From Salinimicrobium marinum (GTDB taxonomy: Bacteria; Bacteroidota; Bacteroidia; Flavobacteriales; Flavobacteriaceae): 34,554 nt of DNA. This document shows positions 8,152 to 17,257 of the stretch, piece after piece. The notes below the pieces were generated by a model. It was not told where the DNA came from and ran no database searches. It was given only the letters and a program-made list of their open reading frames with translations. Every line of letters starts with the position of its first letter. The stretch's first letter is position 1. The translations under genes were made by a program, and so were the position numbers. Location: contig NZ_BMXB01000024.1 in the NCBI RefSeq assembly GCF_014651535.1, positions 1 through 34,554 on the forward strand, written 5' to 3'.

Positions 8152-10575
8152 TTATTTCTGGTTTTTCCTGTATCCGTAAAAGAATCCACCAATAAGCAGT
8201 AAACCTAATAAAACAGAACTTGCCAGGGCAATGGTACTTCCTGTTTTTACTACTTCAGGTTCAAATTTGAAGGTCACTGTATGTTCTCCCTCGGGCAACA
8301 CCATTGCTCTCAATACATAATTAGCTCTAAAATGTGGTGCTTCTTCTCCATCAATATATGCATGCCAGCCATGGGGATAATAAATTTCTGAAAAAACAGT
8401 CAGCTGTTCTGTATTTGCTGAATAACTGTAGATAATTTCATTAGGTTCGTAGCTTTCGAGCTGTATGCTGGCGTTGTTATCCACCTGGAAATTCAGTTGT
8501 GGTAAATGGTTTCTGAAGTTTTCATTCACAATGGCTGTTTCCTTAGTATTCAAATTTTCCAGCGCCAGGATCTCCTCATTGGCATTTTCGACTAATTTTA
8601 CATTATTCACAAACCATGCATTCCCATTAGCTTCAGGATTTTGCTGTGCAGTCACTCCCTCTTCCGTTGGTACAATAAAATATTTTGTATTCAGCATATT
8701 AAGAACCTCCATGTGGTTCTGTGAAATGTAAAAATTAAAAAGATCCTGCATTCTGCCGGGCTTGGCAGCATGATAACCTCCAATGGAATTATGGAAATAC
8801 GAAGTTCTTGCCGTGTTAAAAGGATTTCCGGAAAGGTCAAAAACCCTATAATGTCCATCATCCTGTATGATCTGTAAATCGGCCTGGTTTGCCTGGAAAG
8901 GCTTGTTCATCACCCTTGCATTCACAAAATCATCATTATTTACATACCTGCGGTCTATTCCCACAAGATCTATAAGGATTAAAAGAACAAATAATCCAGT
9001 TGCCAGGTTCCGGTTTACTTTCTGCTTAAGATATAACCAGATAACTCCTGCTGTAAGCAAAACAAAAATGAGAGAACGGATAGTATCTGCTGTAAAAACG
9101 GCTTTTCGATCTTCTTTTAAAGCCCTTACAAAGCCCGGCCCCAATTGCTGAAGCATAGATCCATCGCCTGCACCGGAGAAATTGAAAAGCATCGAGTGAA
9201 ACAAAAGAAAAACAAGTGCGAGACCTCCGGTAACAATAGCGGACCATTTCAAGGCATGCATCTTTTTTTCCTCGTTTTCCTCTGAAAAGAAAAGTTTGGA
9301 AAGTCCTACGACTGCCAGCACCGGAACACATAGTTCAATGATCACCTGTATTGAGGAAACTGCCCTAAACTTGTTGTACATGGGCACATAATCGATGAAA
9401 AATTCGGTTAATAATCCGAAATTCCTCCCCCAGGAAAGCAGCAATGCCAATAGTGAGCCGCCAACAATCCACCATTTCAATCGTCCTTTAACCAGATAGA
9501 GCGCAAAAACAAACAGGAACAACACAGTTGCACCTATATAAGCTGGAGCGCCCACAAAAGGCTGGTCACCCCAATACGTAGGTGCCGATTCTGCAAATTG
9601 TGCAGCCTGTACAGGAGAAGCTCCCAGTTCCAGTAAAGCAGAATAAATATTAGATTCCCCTCCAATATCCTCGGAGCTGGATCCACCCATAAATCTTGGG
9701 ATGAAAAGATTGAAAGTTTCGAGTACGCCATAGCTGTATTCGGTGATGTAATCATATTCAAGCCCGCTAGGCCGGGCTTCAGATCCATCGGGACTAATGG
9801 ATAAACCTGTGTCTCCCCTGGTACTGAATTCGGCATATTCCTGCGTCGCCATCAAATTGGTGGCGTTGGCCCCTAAAGCAAGAACCACTGCAACCACCAT
9901 TACGCCCAAAGCGGTAAAGTACTGAGGTAAGGTCTTTTTCCGGAATGCCTCGATCAGGTAGACGATTCCCAGCACGATCACCAGTAATAGCAGGTAATAA
10001 GTCATCTGGAAGTGGTTCGCTCCTATTTCCAAAGCCATTCCAAAGGCCAACAGTAAAAATCCAGTTATATATTTTTGCCGAAAACAGAGCAAAATACCGC
10101 CTAACACCCAAGGCATATAAGCAATGGCATGAGCTTTGGCATTATGGCCAACTCCAAGGATGATAATGAGATAAGTAGAAAATCCAAAAGCCAGAGCTCC
10201 CAGAAATGCCAGTTTGTAATCCAGTTTTAAAACCAGTAAAAGAATATATATTCCTATGAAATAAAGGAAAAGATAATCGGCGGGACGTGGTAAAAAACGC
10301 AATGCCGTGTCTATTTTTTTAATATAATTATTTGGATAATATGCACCCAGTTGATAGGTAGGCATTCCTCCAAAAGCAGCGTTTGTCCAGTACGGCTCCT
10401 CTCCTGTTCGCTCCCGGAACTCGTTTTGCTCCTGCGCCATCCCGATATATTGAGTAATATCACTTTGAAAAATTTCCTTACCCTGAAGAACCGGATTAAA
10501 ATAGGCAAGGGAAATGATAATAAACCCCAGGAACACCAATACATGAGGAAGGAATTTCTTTAAGTAACCGGTCAT
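8152..10575 (-). CDS. YfhO family membrane protein
   Basis: This 807-residue protein has an N-terminal membrane segment, a first extracytoplasmic region with QSDITQYIGMAQEQNEFR and an EEPYWTNAAFGGMPTY motif, then many membrane helices. A large C-terminal soluble domain precedes a final helix near the end. The pattern matches the YfhO family (GT-C-like fold), whose characterised members take part in adding sugars to cell-wall or lipid glycans. The acidic first loop is the likely catalytic side, as in other GT-C enzymes. It leads into the GT4 and flippase genes with a 24-base gap. The family is clear; the exact reaction is not established. Confidence 0.88.
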   Translation of the reverse strand: MTGYLKKFLPHVLVFLGFIIISLAYFNPVLQGKEIFQSDITQYIGMAQEQNEFRERTGEEPYWTNAAFGGMPTYQLGAYYPNNYIKKIDTALRFLPRPADYLFLYFIGIYILLLVLKLDYKLAFLGALAFGFSTYLIIILGVGHNAKAHAIAYMPWVLGGILLCFRQKYITGFLLLAFGMALEIGANHFQMTYYLLLLVIVLGIVYLIEAFRKKTLPQYFTALGVMVVAVVLALGANATNLMATQEYAEFSTRGDTGLSISPDGSEARPSGLEYDYITEYSYGVLETFNLFIPRFMGGSSSEDIGGESNIYSALLELGASPVQAAQFAESAPTYWGDQPFVGAPAYIGATVLFLFVFALYLVKGRLKWWIVGGSLLALLLSWGRNFGLLTEFFIDYVPMYNKFRAVSSIQVIIELCVPVLAVVGLSKLFFSEENEEKKMHALKWSAIVTGGLALVFLLFHSMLFNFSGAGDGSMLQQLGPGFVRALKEDRKAVFTADTIRSLIFVLLTAGVIWLYLKQKVNRNLATGLFVLLILIDLVGIDRRYVNNDDFVNARVMNKPFQANQADLQIIQDDGHYRVFDLSGNPFNTARTSYFHNSIGGYHAAKPGRMQDLFNFYISQNHMEVLNMLNTKYFIVPTEEGVTAQQNPEANGNAWFVNNVKLVENANEEILALENLNTKETAIVNENFRNHLPQLNFQVDNNASIQLESYEPNEIIYSYSANTEQLTVFSEIYYPHGWHAYIDGEEAPHFRANYVLRAMVLPEGEHTVTFKFEPEVVKTGSTIALASSVLLGLLLIGGFFYGYRKNQK

Positions 10576-10599
10576 ATAAGAATTATTTTGGAAGGGAAA

Positions 10600-10878
10600 T
10601 TAGTCAATTTCTTCATAATCGATATACTCCCCCACATCATTATTGGATTTCCTCTTGTTTTTTGGCTTCTTCTCAATAGTTACCTCTCCCTCCTTTTTCT
10701 TTTTACTTCCGGAAGGATCATACTGGTTAAAACTTTGTTCAAACTTTTTTCCCACTTTCCGCAGGATATATTTCAACAGAAGAGGTCCAAACCAACGGAT
10801 AATAAGTTTTAATCCGAAGTAAATGAGGAGGATTATTAATACCACCCTTATCACTTCAGAAAATGAAGCTTCGTACAT
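10600..10878 (-). CDS. DUF4834-like small membrane protein
   Basis: The start is placed at the ATG of MYEASFSEVIRVVL (10878) because the 31 codons upstream encode a sequence not like the family and overlap the opposite promoter. The resulting 92-residue protein has one N-terminal membrane helix (about residues 10-30), a basic amphipathic segment and a charged Lys-rich tail ending DYEEID. This matches flavobacterial DUF4834 proteins as I remember them. The function is unknown. It ends 24 bases before the YfhO-like gene and is probably the first gene of that operon. Confidence 0.7.
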   Translation of the reverse strand: MYEASFSEVIRVVLIILLIYFGLKLIIRWFGPLLLKYILRKVGKKFEQSFNQYDPSGSKKKKEGEVTIEKKPKNKRKSNNDVGEYIDYEEID

Positions 10879-10953
10879 TATTAATTTTTTGGTAAAATTA
10901 CCATTCTGTCCAAAGAAAACCATCATCACAGCCGAAAAAAATGATAAAATATC

Positions 10954-10961
10954 TATATTTG
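10954..10961 (+). promoter_or_regulatory. -7 promoter box of the MetA-like outer-membrane gene
   Basis: TATATTTG matches TAnnTTTG and ends 23 bases before the ATG at 10985. No -33 TTG is obvious. It lies within the sequence just upstream of the divergent DUF4834-like gene. Confidence 0.45.
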
Positions 10962-10984
10962 AATTAAACAAAACCTCCTGAAAT

Positions 10985-11884
10985 ATGCAGTTTTCCCGCG
11001 CTTTATCTTTACTTCTGTTCTTCGGAAGTTTTGTCTCTTATGCTCAATATACAGAGACCATAAATTCTAACAGACCTGGAAATTCGCAGGGTGCGTTTTC
11101 AGTTGGAACAGGAGTACTTCAACTGGAAACCGGAGGTAAATTCGGTGAGGATGAGCATGAGCTCTTAAACACAACTACAGATCTTTGGGGAGTGGAATAT
11201 GAACTGCGTTACGGATTTTGGTTGGAAGAGCTCGAGGTAAACCTTAATGGGTCCTTTCTTTCCAGTACTACGAATTATATCGTAGCCGGAGCAGAACGCA
11301 GCCATGAAATAAGGGATTTCGACAGAAACACGCTAGGTGTGAAATACCTCCTTTATGATCCTTATAAAAACGGGGTGGAGAGGAAAGTTGATTTATACAG
11401 CTGGAAGGCAAATCAGAGATTCAACTGGAAACAGCTGCTCCCTGCGGTTTCTCTCTATGCCGGAGTAAATTTTGCCATGGATGACAATCCTTACTTATAT
11501 GCTGAAGAAGGACAATTCACTCCCAGGGTCGCCCTGATTACCCAGAATAACTGGGCAGGCGGTTGGGTATTTGTCACTAACATTATAGCAGATAAAATTG
11601 GCCAGGAATTCCCTACCTACACAGGAATCGCCACCCTGACTCATTCCTTTAGCTCAAAATTTGCTGCTTTTGGAGAGTTCCAAACTATCATTAGTGATGT
11701 TTACAGTGATGAAATTGCCCGTGGTGGACTGGCATACCTGTTCCATAAAAATTTTCAAATGGATGTCTCTGGATTAGTAAATTTTAAAGACACCCCTTCA
11801 AGGTGGCAGGTGGCCCTGGGAGTTTCCTACAGGCTGGATATGCATAAGCAGGACCAGTACCTGGAAAGAGCTGATGAACTATAG
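10985..11884 (+). CDS. Outer-membrane MetA-pathway-like (transporter) protein
   Basis: This 299-residue protein begins with a signal peptide (ALSLLLFFGSFVSYAQ, cleavage near residue 20). The mature start SNRPGNSQGAFSVGTGVLQLETG follows the pattern of the 'MetA-pathway of phenol degradation' family (PF13557), where an RP-S-x-G motif precedes alternating beta-strands. The rest is rich in amphipathic strands such as WGVEYELRYGFW and RWQVALGVSYRL, consistent with an outer-membrane beta-barrel. Despite the family name there is no evidence for phenol degradation here. It is transcribed alone, with 114 bases before the nicotinate phosphoribosyltransferase gene, and no terminator is visible. Confidence 0.75.
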   Translation: MQFSRALSLLLFFGSFVSYAQYTETINSNRPGNSQGAFSVGTGVLQLETGGKFGEDEHELLNTTTDLWGVEYELRYGFWLEELEVNLNGSFLSSTTNYIVAGAERSHEIRDFDRNTLGVKYLLYDPYKNGVERKVDLYSWKANQRFNWKQLLPAVSLYAGVNFAMDDNPYLYAEEGQFTPRVALITQNNWAGGWVFVTNIIADKIGQEFPTYTGIATLTHSFSSKFAAFGEFQTIISDVYSDEIARGGLAYLFHKNFQMDVSGLVNFKDTPSRWQVALGVSYRLDMHKQDQYLERADEL

Positions 11885-11900
11885 GATCATTTGAATTGGT

Positions 11901-11908
11901 TATTTTTG
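11901..11908 (+). promoter_or_regulatory. Candidate -7 box for the pncB-pncA operon
   Basis: TATTTTTG matches TAnnTTTG. It would give a leader of about 85 nt containing the GATCAA/TTGATC dyad at 11955-11972. No -33 element is evident, so confidence is low. Confidence 0.3.
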
Positions 11909-11998
11909 GGCTGCTTTCAATTTATCTATTTGAAACTTTCTTTTGGCAATAAATGATCAATTCAATTTGATCGATCTTATAATAAACGCACACTTATA

Positions 11999-13405
11999 AT
12001 GTTTGATTTCACAGGTACCTATACAGATCAATACCAGCTTGCCATGGGGCAGGTTTACTTTCAAAAAAAACAACAAGATAATAAAGCCACCTTTGATTAT
12101 TTCTTCAGAAAGCTTCCTTTTGAAGGAGGTTATGCAGTATTTGCAGGCCTGGAGACTATTCTTGAAGTATTAAAAGATTTCAGGTTTAGCGAAAAAGATA
12201 TTGATTTTCTAAAAAATCAGGGTTTCGGCTTAGATTACCTGGAATACCTGAAGGATTTTCGGTTTACCGGCGATATTTACAGTGTACCGGAAGGAGAAAT
12301 TGTTTTTCCGACCGAACCCATTGTTAGAATAGAAGCAAATATAATAGAAGCTCAAATCATCGAAACTTTTCTTCTGAACATCCTTAATTTCCAGACTTTG
12401 ATAGCTACCAAAGCCAGCAGGATGATGCTCCAGGCAAAAGGGAGAAAACTAATTGATTTCGGACTTAGACGTGCACAGGGCCCAGGTGGATACTATGCCA
12501 GCAGGGCAGCCGTGATAGGTGGATTTGAAGCTACCAGTAACACGAGAGCGGGAAGGGATTTTGATATTCCGGTTTCGGGAACCATGGCGCATTCCTTTAT
12601 TCAGAGTTATGACGATGAACTCACTGCTTTCAGAGATTTTGCTGAAATTCATCCCCATAATTCGGTTTTACTGGTCGACACCTACAACACTTTGAAAAGC
12701 GGAATCCCCAATGCTATCATTGTAGGAAAGGAAATGGAAGCCAGAGGCCAGAAATTAACCGGAATACGGCTAGACAGTGGAGATTTGGCTTACCTGGCAC
12801 GGGTTTCCAGAAAAATGCTCGATGACGCCGGATTAGAGTATGTAAAAATTGCTGTTTCCAATCAGTTGGATGAACATCTCATTAAGAGTTTATTCGATCA
12901 GGAAGCACCCATTGATATTTTTGGGGTGGGAACAAGCCTGGTAACGGGTAATCCGGATGCAGCGTTGGACGGGGTTTATAAACTCGCCTTTTTTGATGGA
13001 AAACCGCGTATCAAATTATCCGAAACTATCCAAAAAGTTACCCTTCCGCATAAAAAGCAGGTTTACCGGATTTTTGATGAAGAAGGAAATTTTAGCGGAG
13101 CAGACGTGATCACTCTTGTGGATGAAACAGAAATTTCGACCATGCACCATCCTTTCGACCCATTAAAGTTCCTTTCCCTTGAAGGCAGGACAAAAGAGCC
13201 GATGCTTAAAAAAATAATGGAAAACGGAAAAAGAATTTTTGAAGAACGATCTCTGGAAGAAATTTCGACCTATGCAAAGGAAAGACTTCAAAAGCTTGCT
13301 CCGGAATACAAACGCTTTTTCAATCCGCACATTTATAAAGTCGGAATAAGTGAAACACTCAGAAATGAAAGAGACAAAATTCTTCAGGAACATAAAATGA
13401 ATTAA
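11999..13405 (+). CDS. pncB: Nicotinate phosphoribosyltransferase
   Basis: The enzyme joins nicotinate to PRPP with ATP hydrolysis, giving nicotinate mononucleotide in the Preiss-Handler route to NAD. The N-terminus FTGTYTDQYQLAMGQVYF is the family signature. FGLRRAQGPGGYYASRAA near residue 157 lines the active site. GTMAHSF holds His198, the position of the phosphorylated catalytic histidine. RLDSGDLAYLARVSR and FGVGTSLVTG are phosphoribosyl-binding loops. At 468 residues it has the usual length. It is followed after 3 bases by nicotinamidase, so the pair forms a nicotinamide salvage operon. Confidence 0.95.
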   Translation: MFDFTGTYTDQYQLAMGQVYFQKKQQDNKATFDYFFRKLPFEGGYAVFAGLETILEVLKDFRFSEKDIDFLKNQGFGLDYLEYLKDFRFTGDIYSVPEGEIVFPTEPIVRIEANIIEAQIIETFLLNILNFQTLIATKASRMMLQAKGRKLIDFGLRRAQGPGGYYASRAAVIGGFEATSNTRAGRDFDIPVSGTMAHSFIQSYDDELTAFRDFAEIHPHNSVLLVDTYNTLKSGIPNAIIVGKEMEARGQKLTGIRLDSGDLAYLARVSRKMLDDAGLEYVKIAVSNQLDEHLIKSLFDQEAPIDIFGVGTSLVTGNPDAALDGVYKLAFFDGKPRIKLSETIQKVTLPHKKQVYRIFDEEGNFSGADVITLVDETEISTMHHPFDPLKFLSLEGRTKEPMLKKIMENGKRIFEERSLEEISTYAKERLQKLAPEYKRFFNPHIYKVGISETLRNERDKILQEHKMN

Positions 13406-13408
13406 AAC

Positions 13409-14014
13409 ATGAAGACTCTAATAATTATAGATGTTCAAAATGATTTTATTCCGGGTGGTTCACTTGCCGTGCCGGAAGGCGATCAAATAGTCCAGGTAAT
13501 AAATGCTATGCTTCCAAAATTTGATCTTGTTGTCGCCACGCAGGATTGGCATCCATCCGATCATAAAAGCTTCGCTTCAAACCATCCCGGGAAAGAAGTT
13601 TTCGAAAAAATAGAGCTCAACGGACTTACGCAACAACTTTGGCCTAACCATTGTTTGCGAGATAGTTATGGAGCGCAATTTCACCCGGAACTTGAAACTA
13701 AACCTATAGAAGCAATTTTCAGAAAAGGCATGGATCCTGAGATCGACAGCTATAGCGGATTCTATGATAACGGACATAAAAAATCCACCGGACTCGCCGG
13801 ATATCTAAAAGAAAAAGGAGCAGAAGATCTTAACTTCTGTGGACTGGCTGCAGACATTTGTATCTACTTCAGCTTACTGGATGCTTTAAAAGAAGGCTTT
13901 TCTGCCACTTTAATTGAAGATGCATCCAAGGCCCTTGACACTTCAGGATTCACAAATATTAAGGAAGATATTAAAGAAAAAGGAGGTAAAATAATTACTT
14001 CAGAAGAGATATAA
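13409..14014 (+). CDS. pncA: Nicotinamidase
   Basis: This 201-residue cytoplasmic amidohydrolase turns nicotinamide into nicotinate, the substrate of the upstream phosphoribosyltransferase. The catalytic triad of the isochorismatase-like fold is visible: Asp8 in IIDVQNDF, Lys106 in FRKGMDP, and Cys151 in CGLAADICIYFSLLDA. The metal site is in TQDWHPSDHKSF (Asp and two His). The tail after the catalytic Cys matches typical nicotinamidases. Only three bases separate it from pncB, so translation is probably coupled. It converges with the membrane protein gene at 14040, with no clear terminator between. Confidence 0.95.
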   Translation: MKTLIIIDVQNDFIPGGSLAVPEGDQIVQVINAMLPKFDLVVATQDWHPSDHKSFASNHPGKEVFEKIELNGLTQQLWPNHCLRDSYGAQFHPELETKPIEAIFRKGMDPEIDSYSGFYDNGHKKSTGLAGYLKEKGAEDLNFCGLAADICIYFSLLDALKEGFSATLIEDASKALDTSGFTNIKEDIKEKGGKIITSEEI

Positions 14015-14039
14015 TTCCCAATACTTTTTCCGAAGTAAA

Positions 14040-14471
14040 TTATCTTCTATGCCATCTTCGGGTAAACCACCACACGCCGGCCTGCAGGAATCCGGTTAAG
14101 ATTCCGGAGGTAATGATGTTTATTATTCCCGTAAAGACTCCATGCGTATAGTTATCTTCAAAACGGGAAGGCAGATCGAAATTATTTACAATTGCCTGTG
14201 TGTAATAACCAAAAATGCTAAAAGCAACTACAATAAACCCGTACGTGAAGTAAAAGAAGATATTTCGTTTTTGAGTCCATTTATAATAAATGGAAAGAAA
14301 CACCAGGACCAACCAACTTACCCAGACACTAATCTGATAATTCACCAGACTTTGATGCGCCGCAGCTGCATTGGCAGCTTCAGATATCGTCTGCTCCAAC
14401 TGAAAAATGCTGATCACCGGATAAGCCACGATGATTAGACATAGCACCAGTAATACAGGTTTTTTAGACAT
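14040..14471 (-). CDS. Small four-helix integral membrane protein, unknown function
   Basis: This 143-residue protein has about four hydrophobic segments: residues 5-23, 47-63, 72-90 and 112-135. An Ala-rich loop follows the first helix (SEAANAAAAHQS) and the C-terminus is basic (WWFTRRWHRR). I do not recognise a family. It has its own well-formed promoter (TTG-N19-TATATTTG) lying in the terminator of the upstream manganese catalase gene, which supports expression as a separate unit. The start at 14471 fits a leader of about 30 nt from that promoter. Confidence 0.75.
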   Translation of the reverse strand: MSKKPVLLVLCLIIVAYPVISIFQLEQTISEAANAAAAHQSLVNYQISVWVSWLVLVFLSIYYKWTQKRNIFFYFTYGFIVVAFSIFGYYTQAIVNNFDLPSRFEDNYTHGVFTGIINIITSGILTGFLQAGVWWFTRRWHRR

Positions 14472-14500
14472 AACATTTAGGTTTTGATCAAATTAAAAAA

Positions 14501-14531
14501 CAAAGGATACAAATATAGATTGCATCCTTTG
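14501..14531 (-). terminator. Terminator of the manganese catalase gene
   Basis: CAAAGGAT (14501-14508) and ATCCTTTG (14524-14531) form a perfect 8-bp stem. On the minus strand it is followed by six U residues (14500-14495). It lies 23 bases beyond the catalase stop codon. Confidence 0.75.
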
Positions 14532-14539
14532 CTTTACAA
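14510..14539 (-). promoter_or_regulatory. Promoter of the small membrane protein, inside the catalase terminator
   Basis: On the minus strand a TTG (14539-14537), 19 bases, then TATATTTG (14517-14510) is a full match to the Bacteroidota -33/-7 promoter. The -7 box occupies the loop of the 14501-14531 terminator hairpin. Confidence 0.55.
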
Positions 14540-14553
14540 TTTAAAAAAGTTAT

Positions 14554-15420
14554 TTAGTCGATGATCTTTTTAACCTTTGACTTTAACCCTCCGGACATTT
14601 GCTCTTTTTGAGCAAATCCAGCAGGATCTGGTGCTCCTAAATTCGGTTCTTTACCAAATGGTTTGGCTTTATCAAAAGTAAATTCACCTTTTCCGTCCAC
14701 AGATTTTCCTTCACTCCATCTGCCTTTAGCCTTGCTCTCACTATCAATTTTGGTAGAGATAAAATTATAGTTGAAGTTCTTATTCTCATCTGCCTGCGGG
14801 AAGGTATTTGGAATTGGATGGTTGCCTTCAAGTCCACCTAATTCTTCCAGTACGGCTAACCACTGATTCTGGTGCATGGTATCTCTCGCGAGAAGGAAAG
14901 ACAGCATATCTTTCATTCCTCTGTCATCTGTAGCTTTCCATAGTCTGGCAGCTAAAGTTCTTCCTGCAGATTCGGCCGTTACATTCGCGTACATATCTGC
15001 AGCTATGTTACCGGTACCAATCACCCAGGAACCGTTAAATGGCACACCGCTGGCATCTACAGCCATTGCCCCCATTCCGGAAGATAAGATATGTCTAGGA
15101 TTTGCTCCTCCCATTACCTGTTCCATAAAGGGGCTTCCCGCAGCGATATCATCTTTTAACTCATTGGAAGCTCCTTCAAGATTCAAGGCTACAGCGGTTG
15201 CCAGCATCTCTATATGAGCCATCTCCTCTGTACCTGTATCCAGCAGCATATCGCGATATTTTGCCGGTCCCCTGCAGTTCCAGGCCTGGAATAAATACTG
15301 CAGGCATACTTTCATTTCTCCTTCAATACCGCCTATCGCCTGCTGCAGCATTTTTGCGAATTGCGGGTTTGGTTTGTCAACTTTCACTTCATACTGAAGC
15401 TTTCCATCGTGGTAAAACAT
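14554..15420 (-). CDS. Manganese catalase
   Basis: This 288-residue protein belongs to the dimanganese catalases (PF05067), which split hydrogen peroxide without haem. The family start MFYHDGKLQYEVKVDKPNPQFAKML is intact. Metal ligands fall at expected positions: Glu35 in GEMKVCLQYLFQ, Glu66 and His69 in GTEEMAHIEML, Glu150 in AESAGRTLAARLW and His183 in RDTMHQNQW. The first three match the numbering of the Lactobacillus plantarum enzyme. The C-terminal tail after about residue 230 is polar and Lys/Gly-rich, typical of longer members. A dyad at 15549-15565 could be a peroxide- or metal-responsive operator. A strong terminator follows the gene. Confidence 0.93.
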   Translation of the reverse strand: MFYHDGKLQYEVKVDKPNPQFAKMLQQAIGGIEGEMKVCLQYLFQAWNCRGPAKYRDMLLDTGTEEMAHIEMLATAVALNLEGASNELKDDIAAGSPFMEQVMGGANPRHILSSGMGAMAVDASGVPFNGSWVIGTGNIAADMYANVTAESAGRTLAARLWKATDDRGMKDMLSFLLARDTMHQNQWLAVLEELGGLEGNHPIPNTFPQADENKNFNYNFISTKIDSESKAKGRWSEGKSVDGKGEFTFDKAKPFGKEPNLGAPDPAGFAQKEQMSGGLKSKVKKIID

Positions 15421-15548
15421 ATTTTACAATTTAAAGGTTAATAAATCTTCTGCAGCAGATGTATGGTTATTATCTCCACTACAGAATCTCCATTCAATTT
15501 ACTGACTAACCATTAGGATGGCAGTTAATTAACCTCTAAAACTATGTT

Positions 15549-15565
15549 ATTCTTATGATAAGAAT
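15549..15565. promoter_or_regulatory. Fur/PerR-like 8-1-8 inverted repeat upstream of manganese catalase
   Basis: ATTCTTAT, one G, then ATAAGAAT is a perfect palindrome with single-base centre at 15557. The 7-1-7 geometry is that of Fur-family boxes (PerR TTATAAT-n-ATTATAA), although the half-site bases differ. It lies about 130 bases upstream of the catalase start. No regulator is encoded nearby, so the assignment is inferred. Confidence 0.35.
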
Positions 15566-15617
15566 TCTACAGGAAATGTAGGAGATTTAGCACTTTCAAT
15601 AGTTTTATAAATAAAAA

Positions 15618-15646
15618 ATCCTGCTTTCGTTGAGCAAAAGCAGGAT
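15618..15646 (-). terminator. Terminator of the RNase Y gene
   Basis: ATCCTGCTTT (15618-15627) pairs perfectly with AAAGCAGGAT (15637-15646). On the minus strand a U-rich tract follows. It begins about 30 bases past the stop codon of RNase Y. Confidence 0.85.
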
Positions 15647-15675
15647 CTTTTATAGTTGTATAAATGATATCTATA

Positions 15676-17241
15676 TTATTTCGCGATGTTTACTGCCCGG
15701 GTTTCCCGAATTACCGTCACTTTTACCTGCCCCGGATAGGTCATATCTGTCTGGATCTTCTGGGAAATTTCAAAGGAAAGGTTTGCCGCTTTATCATCGG
15801 TCACTCTTTCACTTTCCACAATTACACGCAGCTCTCTTCCAGCCTGGATAGCGTAAGCTTTCTTGACTCCTCCAAAACCAAAAGCGATGTCTTCAAGATC
15901 TTTTAAACGCTGAATATAAGAATCCAGCACCTGTCGTCTTGCTCCCGGTCTTGCTCCACTAATGGCATCACATACCTGAACAATTGGAGATAACAAAGAG
16001 TTCATCTCTATCTCATCATGGTGAGCCCCAATAGCGTTACAAACATCTGGTTTTTCACCAAATTTCTCTGCCCATTGCATTCCCAGGATGGCGTGTGGCA
16101 CTTCAGTTTCTGCATCGGGAACTTTCCCTATATCGTGTAATAATCCGGCTCGCTTGGCCAGCTTAGGATTAAGCCCCAGTTCCGCAGCCATAACGCCACA
16201 AAGCTTGGCTACTTCCCTTGAGTGTTGTAAAAGGTTCTGCCCGTAAGAAGAACGATACTTCATCCTCCCAACGATCCTGATCAATTCCGGGTGTAATCCA
16301 TGAATTCCAAGATCAATGACGGTTCTTTTACCAACTTCAATAATTTCTTCTTCGATTTGTTTCGTGGTTTTCTTCACCACTTCCTCAATACGAGCCGGGT
16401 GAATCCTTCCGTCTGTCACCAGTTTATGCAAGGAAAGTCTTGCCACTTCTCTTCGTACAGAATCAAAGCAGGACAGGATAATGGCTTCCGGAGTATCATC
16501 CACAATGATCTCTACCCCTGTGGCAGCTTCAATGGCACGAATATTTCTTCCTTCCCTTCCAATAATACGTCCTTTAACATCATCACTTTCAAGATTGAAG
16601 ACAGAAACACAATTATCGATTGCTTCCTCTGTTCCTATTCGCTGAATGGTGTTTATAATGATCTTTTTGGCTTCCTGCTGTGCAGTTAATTTAGCTTCTT
16701 CGATCGTATCCTGAACCATTGCCATTGCATCGGCTTTTGCGGCATCTTTTAAAGATTCCACCAACTGAGCTTTCGCTTCCTCTCCCGAAAGGCCTGATAT
16801 CACTTCCAGTTGCTGAATTTTACTATTATGAAGTTTTTCGACTTCTTCCTGCTTCTTCTCCAGGAATTCATTGCGATGGTTATAATCTTCGATTTTAGCC
16901 TCCAGGTCTTTGTTTAGATTCTTGTTTTTCGCAAGTTCACTGGAAACCTGAGATTCCTTATCCCTGATCCTTTTCTCGGCATCGGCTATTTTCTTATCCC
17001 TGCCAAGAATTACTTTTTCATGTTCAGATTTTAGTTCGATAAACTTTTCCTTCGCCTGAAGGATCTTATCTTTTTTGATGCTTTCAGCTTCCTGCTTTGC
17101 TTCTTTTAGAATTCCGGCAGCCGATTTTTTTGCTCTCTGGATAATTTTGGAAGCTTTCTTCCTCTCCAGGGCTTTAGCTATTCCAAAACCTACAGCAAGG
17201 CCAATTAAAACTGAAAAAATAATTATAGTAGTTGTTTCCAT
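15676..17241 (-). CDS. rny: Ribonuclease Y
   Basis: This 521-residue membrane-anchored endoribonuclease starts mRNA turnover. The order is an N-terminal membrane helix (about residues 5-22), a long charged coiled coil to about 200, a KH domain with [18 protein letters not shown] from about 228, and an HD domain with LLHDIGK, whose metal-binding His369-Asp370 are present. The conserved family tail ([23 protein letters not shown]) is intact and length is standard. It lies downstream of zapA and the 6S RNA on the same strand. A strong terminator follows. Confidence 0.97.
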   Translation of the reverse strand: METTTIIIFSVLIGLAVGFGIAKALERKKASKIIQRAKKSAAGILKEAKQEAESIKKDKILQAKEKFIELKSEHEKVILGRDKKIADAEKRIRDKESQVSSELAKNKNLNKDLEAKIEDYNHRNEFLEKKQEEVEKLHNSKIQQLEVISGLSGEEAKAQLVESLKDAAKADAMAMVQDTIEEAKLTAQQEAKKIIINTIQRIGTEEAIDNCVSVFNLESDDVKGRIIGREGRNIRAIEAATGVEIIVDDTPEAIILSCFDSVRREVARLSLHKLVTDGRIHPARIEEVVKKTTKQIEEEIIEVGKRTVIDLGIHGLHPELIRIVGRMKYRSSYGQNLLQHSREVAKLCGVMAAELGLNPKLAKRAGLLHDIGKVPDAETEVPHAILGMQWAEKFGEKPDVCNAIGAHHDEIEMNSLLSPIVQVCDAISGARPGARRQVLDSYIQRLKDLEDIAFGFGGVKKAYAIQAGRELRVIVESERVTDDKAANLSFEISQKIQTDMTYPGQVKVTVIRETRAVNIAK

Positions 17242-17257
17242 ATGTTAGTTTATGTGT

